Positions 10,546-22,549 of a stretch of 64,000 nucleotides of DNA are shown piece by piece. The stretch is taken from the NCBI GenBank assembly GCA_047967505.1, contig CM106541.1. One strand, 5' to 3'. This DNA comes from Dipteris shenzhenensis. Lineage: Eukaryota; Polypodiophyta; Polypodiopsida; Gleicheniales. The stretch's first letter is position 1. The number at the start of each line of letters is the position of its first letter. Made by a program: the position numbers and the translations under genes. The notes below the pieces were generated by a model. The model made no database searches, was not told where the DNA came from, and worked only from the letters and a program-made list of their open reading frames with translations.

Positions 10546-11367
10546 TAGGAAGGTGGCATCTTCTTTTTTGTAGCATGAAATTGCAAGCTCTCAACAATTC
10601 TTTAGACAAACAAAAGCATATGTGACTTGTTGCTAAAAGAATATGCATCAAAGAAAAAAAAGCATAAAAGAAATTGCATCAAAGAAAAAAAAATGTGTGA
10701 CATGTTGTGGCATTTTCTTTTTTGTATATTGGTGAATTTCAATCTCTCAAACACTTCTTTATGCAATAAGAAATATGTGTGACATGTTGCTAAAGGAATT
10801 TATAGTGCTTAACCAAAAGGGAAGAGAAAAGGTAACTAACTTTTAAAATGGAGAATGAGGTCTCAAAGTGCTTAGACGTTAAGATGTCATGTGCTTCAAT
10901 TGTCAAATCCATTGCCAATGCTTTGTTATGGTTAAAAGGTTCATTCGTCTTTAAGCAAAATCATAAACAACTCTATTTTTTGAGATATCGATTGGCAATA
11001 CTAAAGGACTTGCACAAACTTGAGAGCTTTTTTGAGTGGCAATTTTTCAAAAAGAGAAGAAGGTGCAAAATCCACTAAAGGCCCTATTTTGTTAAGGTAG
11101 GTTAGTGTGTATGAACGAAATGGATAGGGGATAGAGAGGAAACATTCCACCACAAAAAATGTCACTAAATGCAAGAATCATCATTGGCCCTTCACATATC
11201 ATGTATAGTCTGTGGCTAGATTATAAATGCATAGAGAATGTGAAGAGCACAATGTCAAGACAACCTAGAGAAGATGCAGAGAAGGGTGATAGATGAGGTT
11301 AGTACATACAAAACATATAAAACCTAAGAGGGCATGCATGTGATGCCTAGCCTAAGGTCAAAGAGGT
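10546..11367. other. Unassigned AT-rich spacer
   Basis: I recognise no gene here. There are short direct repeats around GCATCAAAGAAAAAAAA and TGTGTGACATGTTG (10640-10790) and a 76-residue ORF at 10848-11078 with no motif that I know. Confidence 0.3.
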
Positions 11368-11737
11368 TGAGCCTCAAAGATTGGAAGCATCGTGAGAACA
11401 TTGAATTTTTTTTGTTTTACACATTTCTAGAGAATAACAATGACATTCAGGTGAAGCGGGACGTACTCTTTGCCTATAATGTAATGAAAACTCAGTAAAT
11501 CGGATTTACACGCTTATTAATCACAGATTTTCCGATGTTAGTGGCAACTCTTGAAACCATGGCGAGAAGTTTGGTTAATACAAATTAAGGCAATAAAATT
11601 TTGAGGAATGCTAGAATCTTCAGTACTATAGGAATGCTCTCTAAACTAACATAGCCCTAAAAACAAACTAATTAAAACTAACTAAACTTAATTAGCACTC
11701 CAACTACGATTAGCATGCACTCATGAAGTCAGTTTCA
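11368..11737 (-). repeat. Degenerate LTR (3' LTR by orientation)
   Basis: This 370-bp copy contains GCCTCAAAGATTGGAAGCA, GAAACCATGGCGAGAAG and a stretch CTAAACTTAATTAGCACTCC. The same blocks recur in the same order at 12517-12888 with many substitutions and small indels, which points to an old insertion. Confidence 0.75.
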
Positions 11738-11816
11738 TCAGGAAGACAAGAATAGCTCTCATAAAATAAAACATTCATCTATTGCCTTTTAGTTTTACAA
11801 CAAATTAGGATATCAT

Positions 11817-12125
11817 TCAAAAGTACTGTTGTAAATTCCCTAGGTAAGGCCTCAAGGCGCTATTCATAAGCATTTTGAATGAAGCTGGAGTATTAGTTAA
11901 ACCAAATGGTATTACTTTAAGCTCATAATGCCCATATCGAGTTTTGAAAGTTATCAAGTTTCCCCTTGTCCTAGTGTGGACTTGAGGACATGTTGATCTT
12001 AGATCAATTTTTAGTAAAATACTTTGCTCCTTATGCTCATCAAAGATCTTATCGATGTACAGCATTGGGTATTTATTCTTTATTATGATTTTATTTAATG
12101 CTTGGAAGTTTATGCATAGGTGCAT
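11817..12125 (-). pseudogene. Gypsy reverse transcriptase fragment
   Basis: About 100 residues of the RT fingers and palm are visible: MHLCINFQALNK, LLKIDLRS, FKTRYGHYELKVIPFGLTN and TPASFKMLMN. The fragment ends before the catalytic DD pair. It is open in this stretch but has no intact partners. It belongs to the LTR element around it. Confidence 0.85.
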
Positions 12126-12284
12126 AGTCCCATCATGAGGATATGTTGTATGTTGGCATTATAGCCATCTCCGATAATAATTCTCAAGGCAATGTCCTCT
12201 ATTCTTGCAATTTCAAAGTGGAGATGTGAATACCAAGTGGAATTAGTCGAATTTGCTAGTTTGGATCCTTGTCTCACTGGAGCG

Positions 12285-12436
12285 ATAGTAGTACTGTGTT
12301 GCAGCATGGCTTTGGTTGTTAGAATTAGGAGAAAATCAGCATCCTGCTGAAGGAGGGAGATATAGTAGTACTATGTTGCAGCATGGCTTTGGTTGTTAGA
12401 AGGAGAAAATCAGCATCCTGCCGAAGGAGGGAGATA
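12285..12436. repeat. 75-bp tandem duplication
   Basis: Two adjacent copies (about 12285-12361 and 12362-12436) share TAGTAGTACT, GCAGCATGGCTTTGGTTG and CAGCATCCTGC. They lie in the internal part of the gutted Gypsy element, next to its 5' LTR. Confidence 0.8.
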
Positions 12437-12516
12437 CCTAGAATGCAAATGACTTCCATTGGCATGCACCAGTACAGGTATAGAGATCTGAAGCGAGCTT
12501 CTGAAAGCTTCAGTGA

Positions 12517-12888
12517 TAAGCCTCAAAGATTGGAAGCAGCATGAGAACATTAAAAATTTTTGGTTTACGAATTTCTAGAGAGTAACAGTGATATTCAGGT
12601 GAAGCAGGATGTTCTCTTTAGATATAATGTAATGAAACCTTAGGAAATCTAATTTACACGCTTATTCTCCCCAAATTTTCCCGTGCTAGCGGGATCTCTT
12701 GAAACCATGGTGAGAAGGTTGCAAACTACAAATTAAGGCAATTAAAAATTGGGGAATGCTAGAATTGTTACTGTGCAAATGCTCTCTAAACTAACAGTAG
12801 CCCTAAAAACAGACTATATTAAGAACTAACTGAACTTAATTAGCACTCCGACGAGTACAATTAGCATGCAAGTTTCATGCAGTTTTCA
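12517..12888 (-). repeat. Degenerate LTR (5' LTR by orientation)
   Basis: This is the partner of 11368-11737. On the minus strand it starts TGAAAACTGCATG. No clear primer binding site follows it. Confidence 0.75.
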
Positions 12889-13389
12889 ACCTAAATCCCA
12901 TAGACCCTCACTAGGGGCCAAAAAAACCGAGCAAAGACACGGTCAAATCTTGAGCTTTGAGGGGAGGGATTGTGAAGAGGATGAAGCTAAGGTAATCTAA
13001 ATGTATGAGAATGAGATGGATATAATATATATAAGGATATGTATGGAGGATGTATGAATGAATCTATAGAAGAAGCTTGTCGCTATCTTCTTCACGCCTC
13101 ATCAACAATCAGATCTTGGGCCACCACCCTTTTTTCTCTCTCTCTCTCTCTCTCTTTCAATATTCCTGAATGCCCTCTACCCTTTACACATTTGCCCAGG
13201 AGAGTCCCTCGCCACATTGCCTTCCCTAAACCTCACACCTCAACACGCTCCTCCCAGCTCAGATCAAAGGCTGGCGAGGTAGGGTACTTAGCTGGGCGAA
13301 GAATCGGAGAAGAAGGTGGATGTTGATGATTGAAAGGATATACGGAGGTGATTTCAACTGACCTGTGAAGTAGAGTTTGCACTAACAAG

Positions 13390-13740
13390 TATCTATGTAC
13401 TCGTCCTCCCTCGAGAATGCATTTCTGAGCCTAGCAAGTCCGGAGCTCTGAAGATGGGTTCCTTCTAATTCTAAAAGAATCCGCAAGAATGCATTTCTGA
13501 GCATATATCCATCCTCCCTCAAGTATATATGTCCCTCCTCCCTCAAGAATGCATTTCTGAGCATAGTAAGTCAGAAGCACTGAAGATGGGCTCCTTTTAA
13601 TTCCAGACGAATCCTCAAGAAAGCATTTCTGAGCATACATATCCCTCCTCCCTCAAGAATGCAATTCTGAGCCTAGCTAATCAGCAACAATCTGAAGATG
13701 GGTGCGTTCTAATTCCAGACGAAACCTCCCACTCCATCAT
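13390..13740. repeat. Imperfect tandem repeats with AAGAATGCATTTCTGAGC core
   Basis: The core (C/A)AAGAATGCATTTCTGAGC occurs five times with small changes, alternating with CTGAAGATGGG(T/C)(T/G)CC and (T/C)CCTCCTCCCTCAAG blocks. The spacing is irregular, which suggests unequal duplication. Confidence 0.75.
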
Positions 13741-13873
13741 ACTGTCGGTGTACCGTTTCATTGCTCCTGCAGCAGCAGCAGCTCCTAATCTTGTACATGG
13801 GGAGCGGTTGCTTTGTGAGCGGCATCATCATCAACAATGATGATGAGCAGTAGCAATCAGTTTTAGAACTTGC

Positions 13874-14247
13874 CGCTTGTGCAGCAGACCGTGTGCTTTG
13901 CCGATTACAGTCGATTCCTCCTCCCCATTCAGGTCGGTTTGCTCCCGCACGCAGCCCAATAGAGTGATCGATTCTTTCTCAGCATTCAAACAAGAGCAAG
14001 ATTAATGAAGACAGGCATCTAGTAATTCGTTCGAAAACTTGTGGTGTGGAAGCAAGAATTTTACTGTTAGAGCTTAAGCGCTTGTGCTGCAATCAGTGTA
14101 CTTTTGCTGATCGCAGTCCATTCAGGTCGGTGTGCTTGTCCTCCTGCATGCAGTCCCGTAGAGTGATCAATTCGTTCTCAGCTTTCAAATATGAGCAAGA
14201 ATCAAGACAGCCGTCTAGTATTTTGCTCGAAAACTGGGGTTGAAGCG
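13874..14247. repeat. Diverged segmental duplication, about 205-bp period
   Basis: Segments 13874-14060 and 14079-14247 share CGCTTGTGC(A/T)GC, CATTCAGGTCGGT, TAGAGTGATC(G/A)ATTC, AGCAAGA and CTCGAAAACT in the same order. Both lie about 3 kb upstream of the CCCH gene start codon, in its likely promoter or 5' UTR zone. Confidence 0.7.
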
Positions 14248-17137
14248 GCCATACTCATCGATTGATTCAAACATCTTTCTTTGCTTATCAACTGCGAAGG
14301 TTTCCACAGCTGCTGTAGTATTGTGTTTTCGAATGCTTTTTGAGAATATAAATCGAGCATGAAGAAGGTGCGTTGCGGAGCTGAGTTCACAGTCAGGCGT
14401 AGACAAAGTGTGCCCTCCTGATCTCTCACTTAGTTACACAGATCGTGCAGTTCGTGCTGCGGAAGACAGTTAGGCTTACAGAAGCTCCATTTCTCAATCC
14501 TTGTCTCTTTCTTTAATCTTCCCCGTCTGTCTTCCCGCTCCGATTTGCGAAAGACACGTTCATGCGCTAAACCTCCACGCTCAAGACAGGTTCGCTGAAC
14601 TCATCCCTGTGCAACACCATCACTACGAGCTAGCTTCTGATTGCGATAACTCATTCGTTGCAATACTCTTCCTACAGGTTTGTAGCTCTCAGGCCATACT
14701 CTCTACAAACTTCTCCTCCGATATCATGAGCTGCTTGGGTTTCCGTTTGTCACATGAACACTCTAGGAACGCTACAGCGGGACTAGCGGTTCTTCAGAAA
14801 TACAAGGTTACTGCCATTGCTGTTCCTGTATGAGATGATGATCAAAAACCCCTGTCCGTAGTTTTTCTTTCCGCTGGACAAGAATTGCACTAATACTAGC
14901 TATCATTTACCGTGTTTCTTTTTTGGTCTTGTCGTGCAACCCATGATCCCTTAATTTTTGAATAGTGTATCTTCTGCCTGCTTCTCGGAGTTTTCTTCCG
15001 TGAAAAGTGACCATCAGGTACACTTATCCGAAAGCAACCATGAGCGGATGAGAGGGAGGCGGGATTTCTGTATGTTTTTTAAATGTCCTTCCTTGTAGCG
15101 ATTATCTTTCGGATGTGACTGCCGTTGCTTGAATATCTTATCCACCATGGGATGCCAGCCATGGGTGGCTTCGCCTCGTTGTTAATCCTGCCGAACCTCG
15201 AGCTTTGTAGGTCAGGGATTAGGTCCTGCTTTTGGGCTTGCCCGAGAAGCAGTGAACGCCTGTTTCTCAGGAGATACTGGGAAGATCAAGCTCACTTGAT
15301 GTTGGCTCTCAACGAGTGGACGTGCTCATTCCTACTGTTCAGCGATTCGTAGGAGAAGCACAGTGTTGTACGGCTTCTGCGGATTTAAGATTGGTTGCTG
15401 ATTCATACGATCACAGTACTGTATATGCTCTTGCTTCGAAGTTCCGTAGGGTCTTCATGCTGCTGATATGCTTCGCTGTTTGATTTGTGTATGAACGGCA
15501 ATTTTCTGTCGTAGGTTGCCTTGTAGATTCGCATTGAATAGCGTGGTCTTGCCTTTCTAAATTTAGTCATTCTAATGGATCACAGGGTATGTGCAGACCT
15601 TCAGATCGCCCTCTTACCGTCTCAATACTTTTGCCGAGTCTTTATGCTCATCAGAGGCCCTCTTGAATTATACCTCTGCATTGGCTAGTGAACTCAAAGG
15701 AAGGCATATCTTCTGTTCCATTCCAATTTCAACAATTAATAGGGAATGTGGATCCATCAGCATAGGAGGAACTACATCAATGAGCGCTTAGTTGTACAGT
15801 CTCGTCTTACATAGCCTACGTGGGTTAAGGCCACAGGGTCCAGTTTCTTGCTTTAGAACAGGAAGGTTAGCGCAGTTTTTGAAGGGCTTTTGGCACTTGC
15901 ATACAGTGGGTTTCACCCTGTAAGAAGACTGGGTTGTTCTTTATGTTTCACACAGCTACGGCCAGTATAATATCTGCCTGTGGTATTGGATGCACATACG
16001 AAGTGTGGTTTATGTGATTCGAGGGCTTTGGATTTCTAGCGTTTGCCATTCTGTAGCCAGTGGTCTTATGGGCCACAATCTTGCACTGTACGCAAACAAT
16101 CCTCTCAATTCTTGGAAGTACATTGGCGCTTCCTCCTTTCATGGAAAGAAAACAATTGTATGTTCTCCCAACTTTTGGTTAATAGCATATCACAATGACA
16201 GATCTATGTCTTTTTCCAACTTGAGACTCATGCTGTGACTGCAGCTGGTTTCTGAATCTTTGTACATAGTTCTATGGAACTCAGTCTAGCACGTTTGACA
16301 ATTTGGATTGATAATAAATTGTGAGCAGGTTGTCGGTAGGAATATTGGCATTATAAATTGGGCTTTCAAAACATTTGTGATCTTCAAAGTAGACTTCACA
16401 AATAGATGATCCATTTCGTAGATACTTGACTAGTTCCTTCTTACAGCTTTTGTGACTCCCAGGCTTAATTGTAATTGTTTTGAGTTTCCTCGAACCTTTT
16501 AAAGCATGAATTCTTCCAGCCCTACTTTGAGCTATGCCTTCGATTTTGTCGATACTCTTCCTTATGCTACTTCTAGTCTTGGTAATCATTGTATTGAGTT
16601 TCCTCAACCCTTGTAAGCATGATTTCTGTCAGCGCTACCTTGTATTATACCCTCTCGCATGTGTTATGAATTAAGATCATAACGATGTTTTATATTATAT
16701 TCCTTCTGGAGCTCTTGTATTATTTTGTAGTAAATGAACATCAATATTTTCATGGAAATGTTTGGGAAAGTTGTTGATCGAGCCCATACTTGTTTTGCTA
16801 CTAGTTTTTACCATCCTATGTACTATTAGAGAGTAGGTGCTATCATCCCTTAAAAATTGGTATGGACAGCCAGACAGCTCATACATAGTCTTCTATGTTC
16901 ATGATGCCATGTAGCATCTGATAGATTTTTAAAGTTTAAAATTGTTGCCATACCCTCAATTATGCTATTCATGATCATGGTAGGAGTTTGAATCAAGTTG
17001 ATACTCTGTAATTCTTCCCAACAACTTTATTGAATGTGAAGAGGCATGGGGTTTTTAATCAGATCTAGACTCTTTGTTGTTTTCTTAGCACAGAAAGTGG
17101 TCTTTAAAACTGGATTGCTAAAAATTTCCAGGATTTC

Positions 17138-18873
17138 ATGGACGTAGAGGAGGCAAGAAGAACTCTTTTCACCCGGGTCCAGGGTTTTGATGCTGACAAT
17201 GCCTTCAAGATCATGGGCTACCTGCTGCTTCAAGACTGGGGAGAACAATACTTGCTTCATCTAGCATTGGGTTCAGATGTGACGCTACACTCCCTTATCA
17301 CTAAAGCAAAGAAGGAACTCGGTTTAAATACCAGGACTCCCACACATCATCTAGGGAAATCCCTATTACAGTCACATCCAGAGATAAAGATCCCGTTGTC
17401 CATACAGATGTCAAGTCAGTCCCTTATTCAAGTATCCCCCCATGGAATAAAACCTGCTTCGAGTCAGAACTTTTACACCACAGAGAATACAAAATTCAAT
17501 CTTAGCAATCTGAATCCTTGCCCTCAGGTGAATGAGCACTGGACAGCTCCTAGGATGACTTATTTGCAAGATAAGATCCCCATCTCTCATGAACCTTTTG
17601 AGGAAATCTATTCGTCGTCAGGTGGATCTTTTAACATGTTGGGGCAAAGTTCTTTTCTTACTGTTAAAGATCAGAATAATTTTTTGGAGATGCCTACAAA
17701 ATGGACCTCACCTTCAATTGTGGATGCAAGCTCTGCTCACTTGAATACATTCCTAGTGTGGAAACCTTGTCTGTTTTTTTCACGAGGCTATTGCAAGCAT
17801 GGGAGTAATTGCCGCTTCATGCATTCTGGAGAAAAGTATGCTTCTACACCCATGTCCCCTCCTACAGAGGAGTATCTGGAAACAATTGGATCAGATGATG
17901 GATTCCTGACACAAGGCTCTTTAGATTGTCTTGAGCGAGAACTGCGAGAGCTTCTTCGAGGGATGCGAACACCGGTGTCAATTGCCTCTCTTCCACAACT
18001 CTACTATGAAAAGTTTGGGAAAACCTTACAAGCAGAGGGCTACTTAACAGAGAGTCAACGCCACGGGAAAGCTGGATATAGTCTTACTAAGCTTCTTGTA
18101 AGGCTTAAAGGCATCGTCACTCTGATTGAGCGGTAACTCCCCAATTTTATTTTATTTTGGGCAGATTAACTCCCCAATTTACTCTTCATGCCATTTCTGT
18201 CCCCGTGTATGTATTTTGGGATAATTGGACAATGTTTAAATTTGGATCTTATTGTAGAGGAAAAAGTGGAGAGAATTGAACAATTCGTTCAGGCTCTCAC
18301 GTTCACAATTGCATAATCAAAGAAAGCTTTGTAGTTCTATCGTTTCTTTTGGCATGGTTGACTCGTGCAATTTAGACATACTGGATCTTGTCAATGGCCT
18401 CCCTCATCAAAGCTCCCTTAATTTTGTGGCTGTTCGTGGTATCTCAAATGGCAAATAGTGAACAAATTGTAGGAACCATAACTTTACCAATTCTTCAAGG
18501 GTTCTGAACTGATTATTATCAGCTTTTTACATGGTCAGGCCTCATGGTCAACACGCTGTCGTACTCACTGAGGATGCTCATAAGTTCATGGACTTCAGAG
18601 GTAATCGCGATGATTATAGTGCCATAAATCCGAGTTCCAGACAGATCTACTTGACATTTCCAGCTGAAAGTACCTTTACAGAACAGGATGTTACAATTCA
18701 TTTCAGGTAATAAAGCTAACATCTTTTATTCTCCAGTTGTAGCTCCCATCTGCAGCTATTAATTTGCTTTTAGAGTGTCCTCAAAAGACCCTCATCTAAG
18801 TATGAATGAGTTTCTTCATTGAGGTTGTCTTTTAGCGCTAGCTAGGCGGACACCACATGGGTAGGCACACCCA

Positions 18874-18938
<65 letters not shown>

Positions 18939-20127
18939 TCAATTTCTCTGTTTCCAGGGCATATGGACCTGTTCAAGATGTTAGAATCCCCTACCAGCAA
19001 AAGCGCATGTTTGGATTTGTAACATTCATGTATGCGGATACTGTTAGAACAATATTAGCAGAAGGAAATCCACACTATATATGTGGTGCAAAGGTCCTTG
19101 TCAAGCCCTACAAAGAAAAGACAAAAATTGGTGACAGGTAAGAACCTACTATTATTCGTTGCTCTAGAAAGCCATTTGTTTTTCAGGCATAGCAGATTGT
19201 AGGATATAATATGTCTGAAACAAAAGTAATGGCGTTCCTTGCTCTATAGGAAGCCACTGGACCCCGATCACTCGAAGCACGTTCCAGCAATCGTCCACCT
19301 ACCACGTAATTTTTTTAATTTTTGTGCCCTATATCCAGTGTCAATACATTTTCGATGTTTTCTTAGATGAACCCTTGATGTTCAGTCGCAAGATCTCCTG
19401 AGGAAGATCAGTTCGTGCAACGCATCGAAGATGATAGAATTTTTGCACTGGAGAGGAAACTAGCCGATCTGCAGCTAACTGGAACATCAACACAGTTTTC
19501 TAAGTCGACAGCAGTGACTTCTGCTAACAATCGGGAACAGGAGCAGGCTTTGAATGAAGAATTTGAAATCGGCGGTCCCTCTCTTAGTGCTGACGGTAAA
19601 ACAGCTTGTATCGGATATATCCGTAGAATATCATTTTACTGATTCTTTTGTTAAGAAGGCTAGGCTCTAGTCCCTTTCAGCATTTTACGTTTTACACTGT
19701 GTCGTTGGAATTAAAGCGATGCTCTTTGTTGCATTAGATGCATTTCATCTTCATTCAACTACCTTCAAGTATGTGCTGGATATTCTGGAAGGAGAAAGCA
19801 AGGACAATGACATCACCGATTCCACAACTGCTACGGTTCCACAAAGGTGCTTGCAGGGGATTATCATTTGTCCTTGTGCTTTGCGGCTGGCTTTTCTGGG
19901 AGTCAAGCTTCTTTACTTGATCTAAGTTTCCGTTTTCCGATTTCAGATTGGATTCGAAAATTTCGGACAGCTCTTTTGAGAATCCCAGCATCTCAGAAAC
20001 TTTTGCAAATACTGTTGAGAAGTTCAAGAGCCATCACTTTGGTAGTCAAGTCAGCATCTCAGAAACTTTTGCAAATACCGTTGAGAAGTTCAAGAGCCAT
20101 CACTTGGGTAGTCAGGTATCACCTTGA
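17138..20127 (+). CDS. CCCH zinc finger / OST-HTH / RRM protein
   Basis: This is a plant C3H-type RNA-binding protein of the group that includes Arabidopsis C3H18, C3H22 and C3H53. I read seven coding exons with GT/AG borders and continuous phase: 17138-18132, 18539-18706, 18958-19137, 19250-19305, 19386-19595, 19738-19846 and 19947-20127. They total 1899 nt, or 632 residues. Domains: an N-terminal helical region (residues 1-66, [17 protein letters not shown]); a C-x7-C-x5-C-x3-H finger at about 210-228 ([19 protein letters not shown]); an OST-HTH/LOTUS-like segment at about 279-331 ([19 protein letters not shown]); an RRM over exons 2-3 (RNP2 IYLTFP, RNP1 RMFGFVTF); and a C-terminal helix ([11 protein letters not shown]). 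An acceptor at 17130-17131 places a 5' UTR intron before the ATG. The 3' end is the least certain part: the stop TGA is at 20125-20127, but a CAG|GTATCA donor at 20115 could add further exons. The likely role is RNA binding; no target can be named. Confidence 0.9.
18875..18935. repeat. (TG)n(AG)n microsatellite in an intron
   Basis: About 15 TG units run directly into about 16 GA units and end 22 bp before the 3' splice site of the exon carrying the RRM RNP1 motif (acceptor AG at 18956-18957). The purine run replaces much of the usual polypyrimidine stretch. Confidence 0.95.
19985..20115 (+). repeat. 66-bp in-frame tandem duplication in the last CCCH exon
   Basis: The segment encoding [17 protein letters not shown] plus (F/L)GSQ is present twice in tandem, with few changes. 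It adds 22 residues without shifting the frame. Confidence 0.85.
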
Positions 20128-22084
20128 AATTCACGTGGACTTCTCCATTCGAAGAACTTCTTTAAGTTTTTATTGGAACCAAGTAAGATCGGGGACTGGA
20201 GTCACAATCTTAGAAGTTTCATATTGCTCGAGACCCTCATGATTGCCTGTTTTTCTTTGGGGTCAGAGCGCACTCTTAAGCCAACACAGCTGGGGTGCAC
20301 CAACACTTTTCGCTCGCAGTAGAATTGGTGCTCAAAACATATCGGACGTGGTAATGTGACTCATCTGTATTTTTTGTAAACACCTTTTCTGCGTGTTTTC
20401 AAGTTAACTCCGAATTAGAATTCTGCATCTTTTATAGCATTCAAAGAAGCTTATTCGGGTGTGTCGACCCAATTGTGCAGGGTAGCTGTTAAGGTTTTTG
20501 TTATCTTCATCCAGAGCATCACAGTTTGCGGCGACGAGAACGTTATTCAAGTCGTCAACAGGCTCCACTTAACACTGGGGCAAGAAATTCCTTCTATACT
20601 CGATACAGATACATGGAAGAAAGGTGGTGAACCAACCAGACGAATAGGCGGAAGAAGTTACCGACCAGCGTCAATGGTTGTGTTTTGTGCAAGGAAACAT
20701 ACGTTACCGCACCTCTCAAGGTTTCAGTAGTAATAGAGGCTCGCCCAAGAAAGATATAGTACTTCTGGGTGTCATCCAGCCTTTACGATCATCGCCCTGT
20801 TTGGGTAAACAAAATGTAGCTCAGGATTGTTTAATGCCTGCAGATACCTGAACTTTGGAACATATGCTGTTTATAGCTTGTAGATAAATCGATCTCGCTC
20901 GAGGTCTAATTTCCAAACTATTGTATCAAGCTTCTGTCCGATGTGCAGAGTAGCAGCTCTACTCCTGGTCATATGACAATGGGACGTGTGATGATGGCTC
21001 ATATTCCATCTATCGTTTGCTTGTTTTGGCTTTTCTTCTTTTCGGCTACATGCGGCGCAAGTTCGTCATCAATGATGAAAGGGAGTATTATACACACCGT
21101 CATCAGCTCCAGGCTGTAAAGAGCTAGTCCTTCACGCATGACTACTTTCTCCCGTCCACAGTGTCCCTTGTCTGTCGAGGCTCTTGTTTGCTTCAGGAAA
21201 CATTTGTTTTATCGTTGTATAAAAGAATTCAAAGTCCGGACCGGGCAAATAGTAGCTCTTTCCTTACAGATCGTAGAAAGGCTTATAATTAGCTGCATCG
21301 TGTCCGTCCGCAAACAGATTGTGATGAAGCCTGGAAAAGGCGGTTTTGGAAGGCGGAGGCTGTGAGAAGCACGGACTGCTTTTTGTGGCAGCTCCCTCCG
21401 TCACAGTAATGTCCATGCACATCAACGTCATGGTTGATGGAATGCGTCTGTCGGAGCGCACTTTGTGCATGCTGAGCACGAGGGTCTGTCTCGGAATTTG
21501 GGAAAGCGCACTCAGCTGTTTGGATCTTGTATGATGATTGTATCTTGGCGGGAAATTGGAATACGTTCTATGATGGGAACGAGCCAGACATCGTTGCGCT
21601 GTTGCCTTTAATTCAAGCGTGCTCTCATTGGCACGAGTGATGATTTCTTCAATCTTGATCACACATCTTCACTCGTCACTACGTCTACAAAATCTTGCCA
21701 AGCTGCCGTCTTTGCAACTGCTGTGACAATCTTTGCGGGACTCTGATTTTTTGAATCGATTGGCCGGTCAGCCGTGAAAATCTTTTCAATCTATCGGCGT
21801 TGCAACTGCTGACAATCTTTGCTTTGCAGGTTACTCGAGGATATTGTTTGAATGTTTCGAATGGATCCGGTGAGCCATAGCCTGTTTAGTGTAATTGGTA
21901 ATGTCCGTTGAGTACTTCAAATTTCGTTTCAAACGATAGAGTTGAGGGCTTCTTTACGATAAGCAAGTCCGTCTACAGACCTTGCTTCTGAAGAATCTGA
22001 ACCATTTCCTTATCAGCAATGAATCATGTGTGGATTGAATCTTTTCGTCATCAGGATTAAGCACTCTTTCTTGGACCGTTAGTT
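20128..22084. other. Region downstream of the CCCH gene
   Basis: No TE protein is visible. An open stretch at about 20515-20730 follows a good acceptor-like sequence (CATCCAG) and could be a further 3' exon or 3' UTR of the CCCH gene; I recognise no domain in it. ORFs at 21138-21662 have no known motif. Confidence 0.35.
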
Positions 22085-22298
22085 ACTGCCACGAGGAGGG
22101 TCCAGCGCAGGAAGCAAGAGGTACAAGTATGCCAACCCAGAAAATCCGTCTGGCGAGCCTTTCGACTCGAAAAATCCCTTTGCATCATTTGGTGTTCGCA
22201 GATCTCAGCATCCCCTTAATTTCCAGTCACTTGACGATGTCCCAACTTTGAATACTCCACTCACAGCACCCTTAATCCCATCAGTCAATCAGGTGGGT

Positions 22299-22549
22299 GG
22301 TATTCCACAAAATTTGGTGCAAGCACAAACTGTCAGTACTACACAAAATCCAGTGCAAGCGCATACTACCGGTATTCCACCAAATCTGGTGCAAGCACAA
22401 AGTACCAACATTCCATAAAATCCGGTGCAAGCCAGACTGTCGATATTCCACCAAAGCTGGTGCAAGCACATACTGTCCATATTCCACCAAATTTGGTGCA
22501 AGCACAGATTGCCGGTATTCCACAAAATCCAGCCGAAGCACTGCTAGCT
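22299..22549 (+). repeat. Seven 36-bp repeats in the gag N-terminal region
   Basis: Seven tandem units encode 12-residue repeats of the type (G/D)IPxNLVQAQTV. Six units are 36 bp and the fourth is 35 bp. That unit also carries an in-frame TAA, so the repeat array is broken in the middle. Confidence 0.9.

Larger units (their letters stand above)
11368..12888 (-). mobile_element. Gutted Ty3/Gypsy element with two LTRs
   Basis: Two direct repeats of about 370 bp flank 779 bp of internal sequence that contains a minus-strand Gypsy RT fragment. Read on the minus strand each repeat starts TGAAAAC or TGAAACT and ends at or near GGCT(C/T)A, as LTRs do. The flanking pentamers (GAGGT and ACCTA) do not match, so there is no visible target duplication. 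Most of gag, protease, RNase H and integrase is missing. Confidence 0.75.
12889..17131. other. TE-poor region upstream of the CCCH gene
   Basis: I see no recognisable transposon protein here. The region holds a CT microsatellite (about 13135-13157), two local repeat families listed separately, and short ORFs without known motifs. The first coding exon of the CCCH gene opens right after a splice acceptor, so promoter and untranslated exons of that gene probably lie in this region. I cannot place them. Confidence 0.4.

Noticed and set aside
11363-12893. Target duplication for the gutted Gypsy element
   Set aside because: The flanking pentamers GAGGT and ACCTA do not match. The LTR ends are too degenerate to claim one.
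14501-14833. 110-residue ORF upstream of the CCCH gene
   Set aside because: There are no recognisable motifs and no sign of constraint. It is probably a chance ORF in an untranslated region, and is not listed as a gene.
20461-20730. 90-codon open stretch as a separate gene
   Set aside because: It lacks a convincing start and a known domain. It may be a 3' exon or UTR of the CCCH gene and is mentioned there instead.
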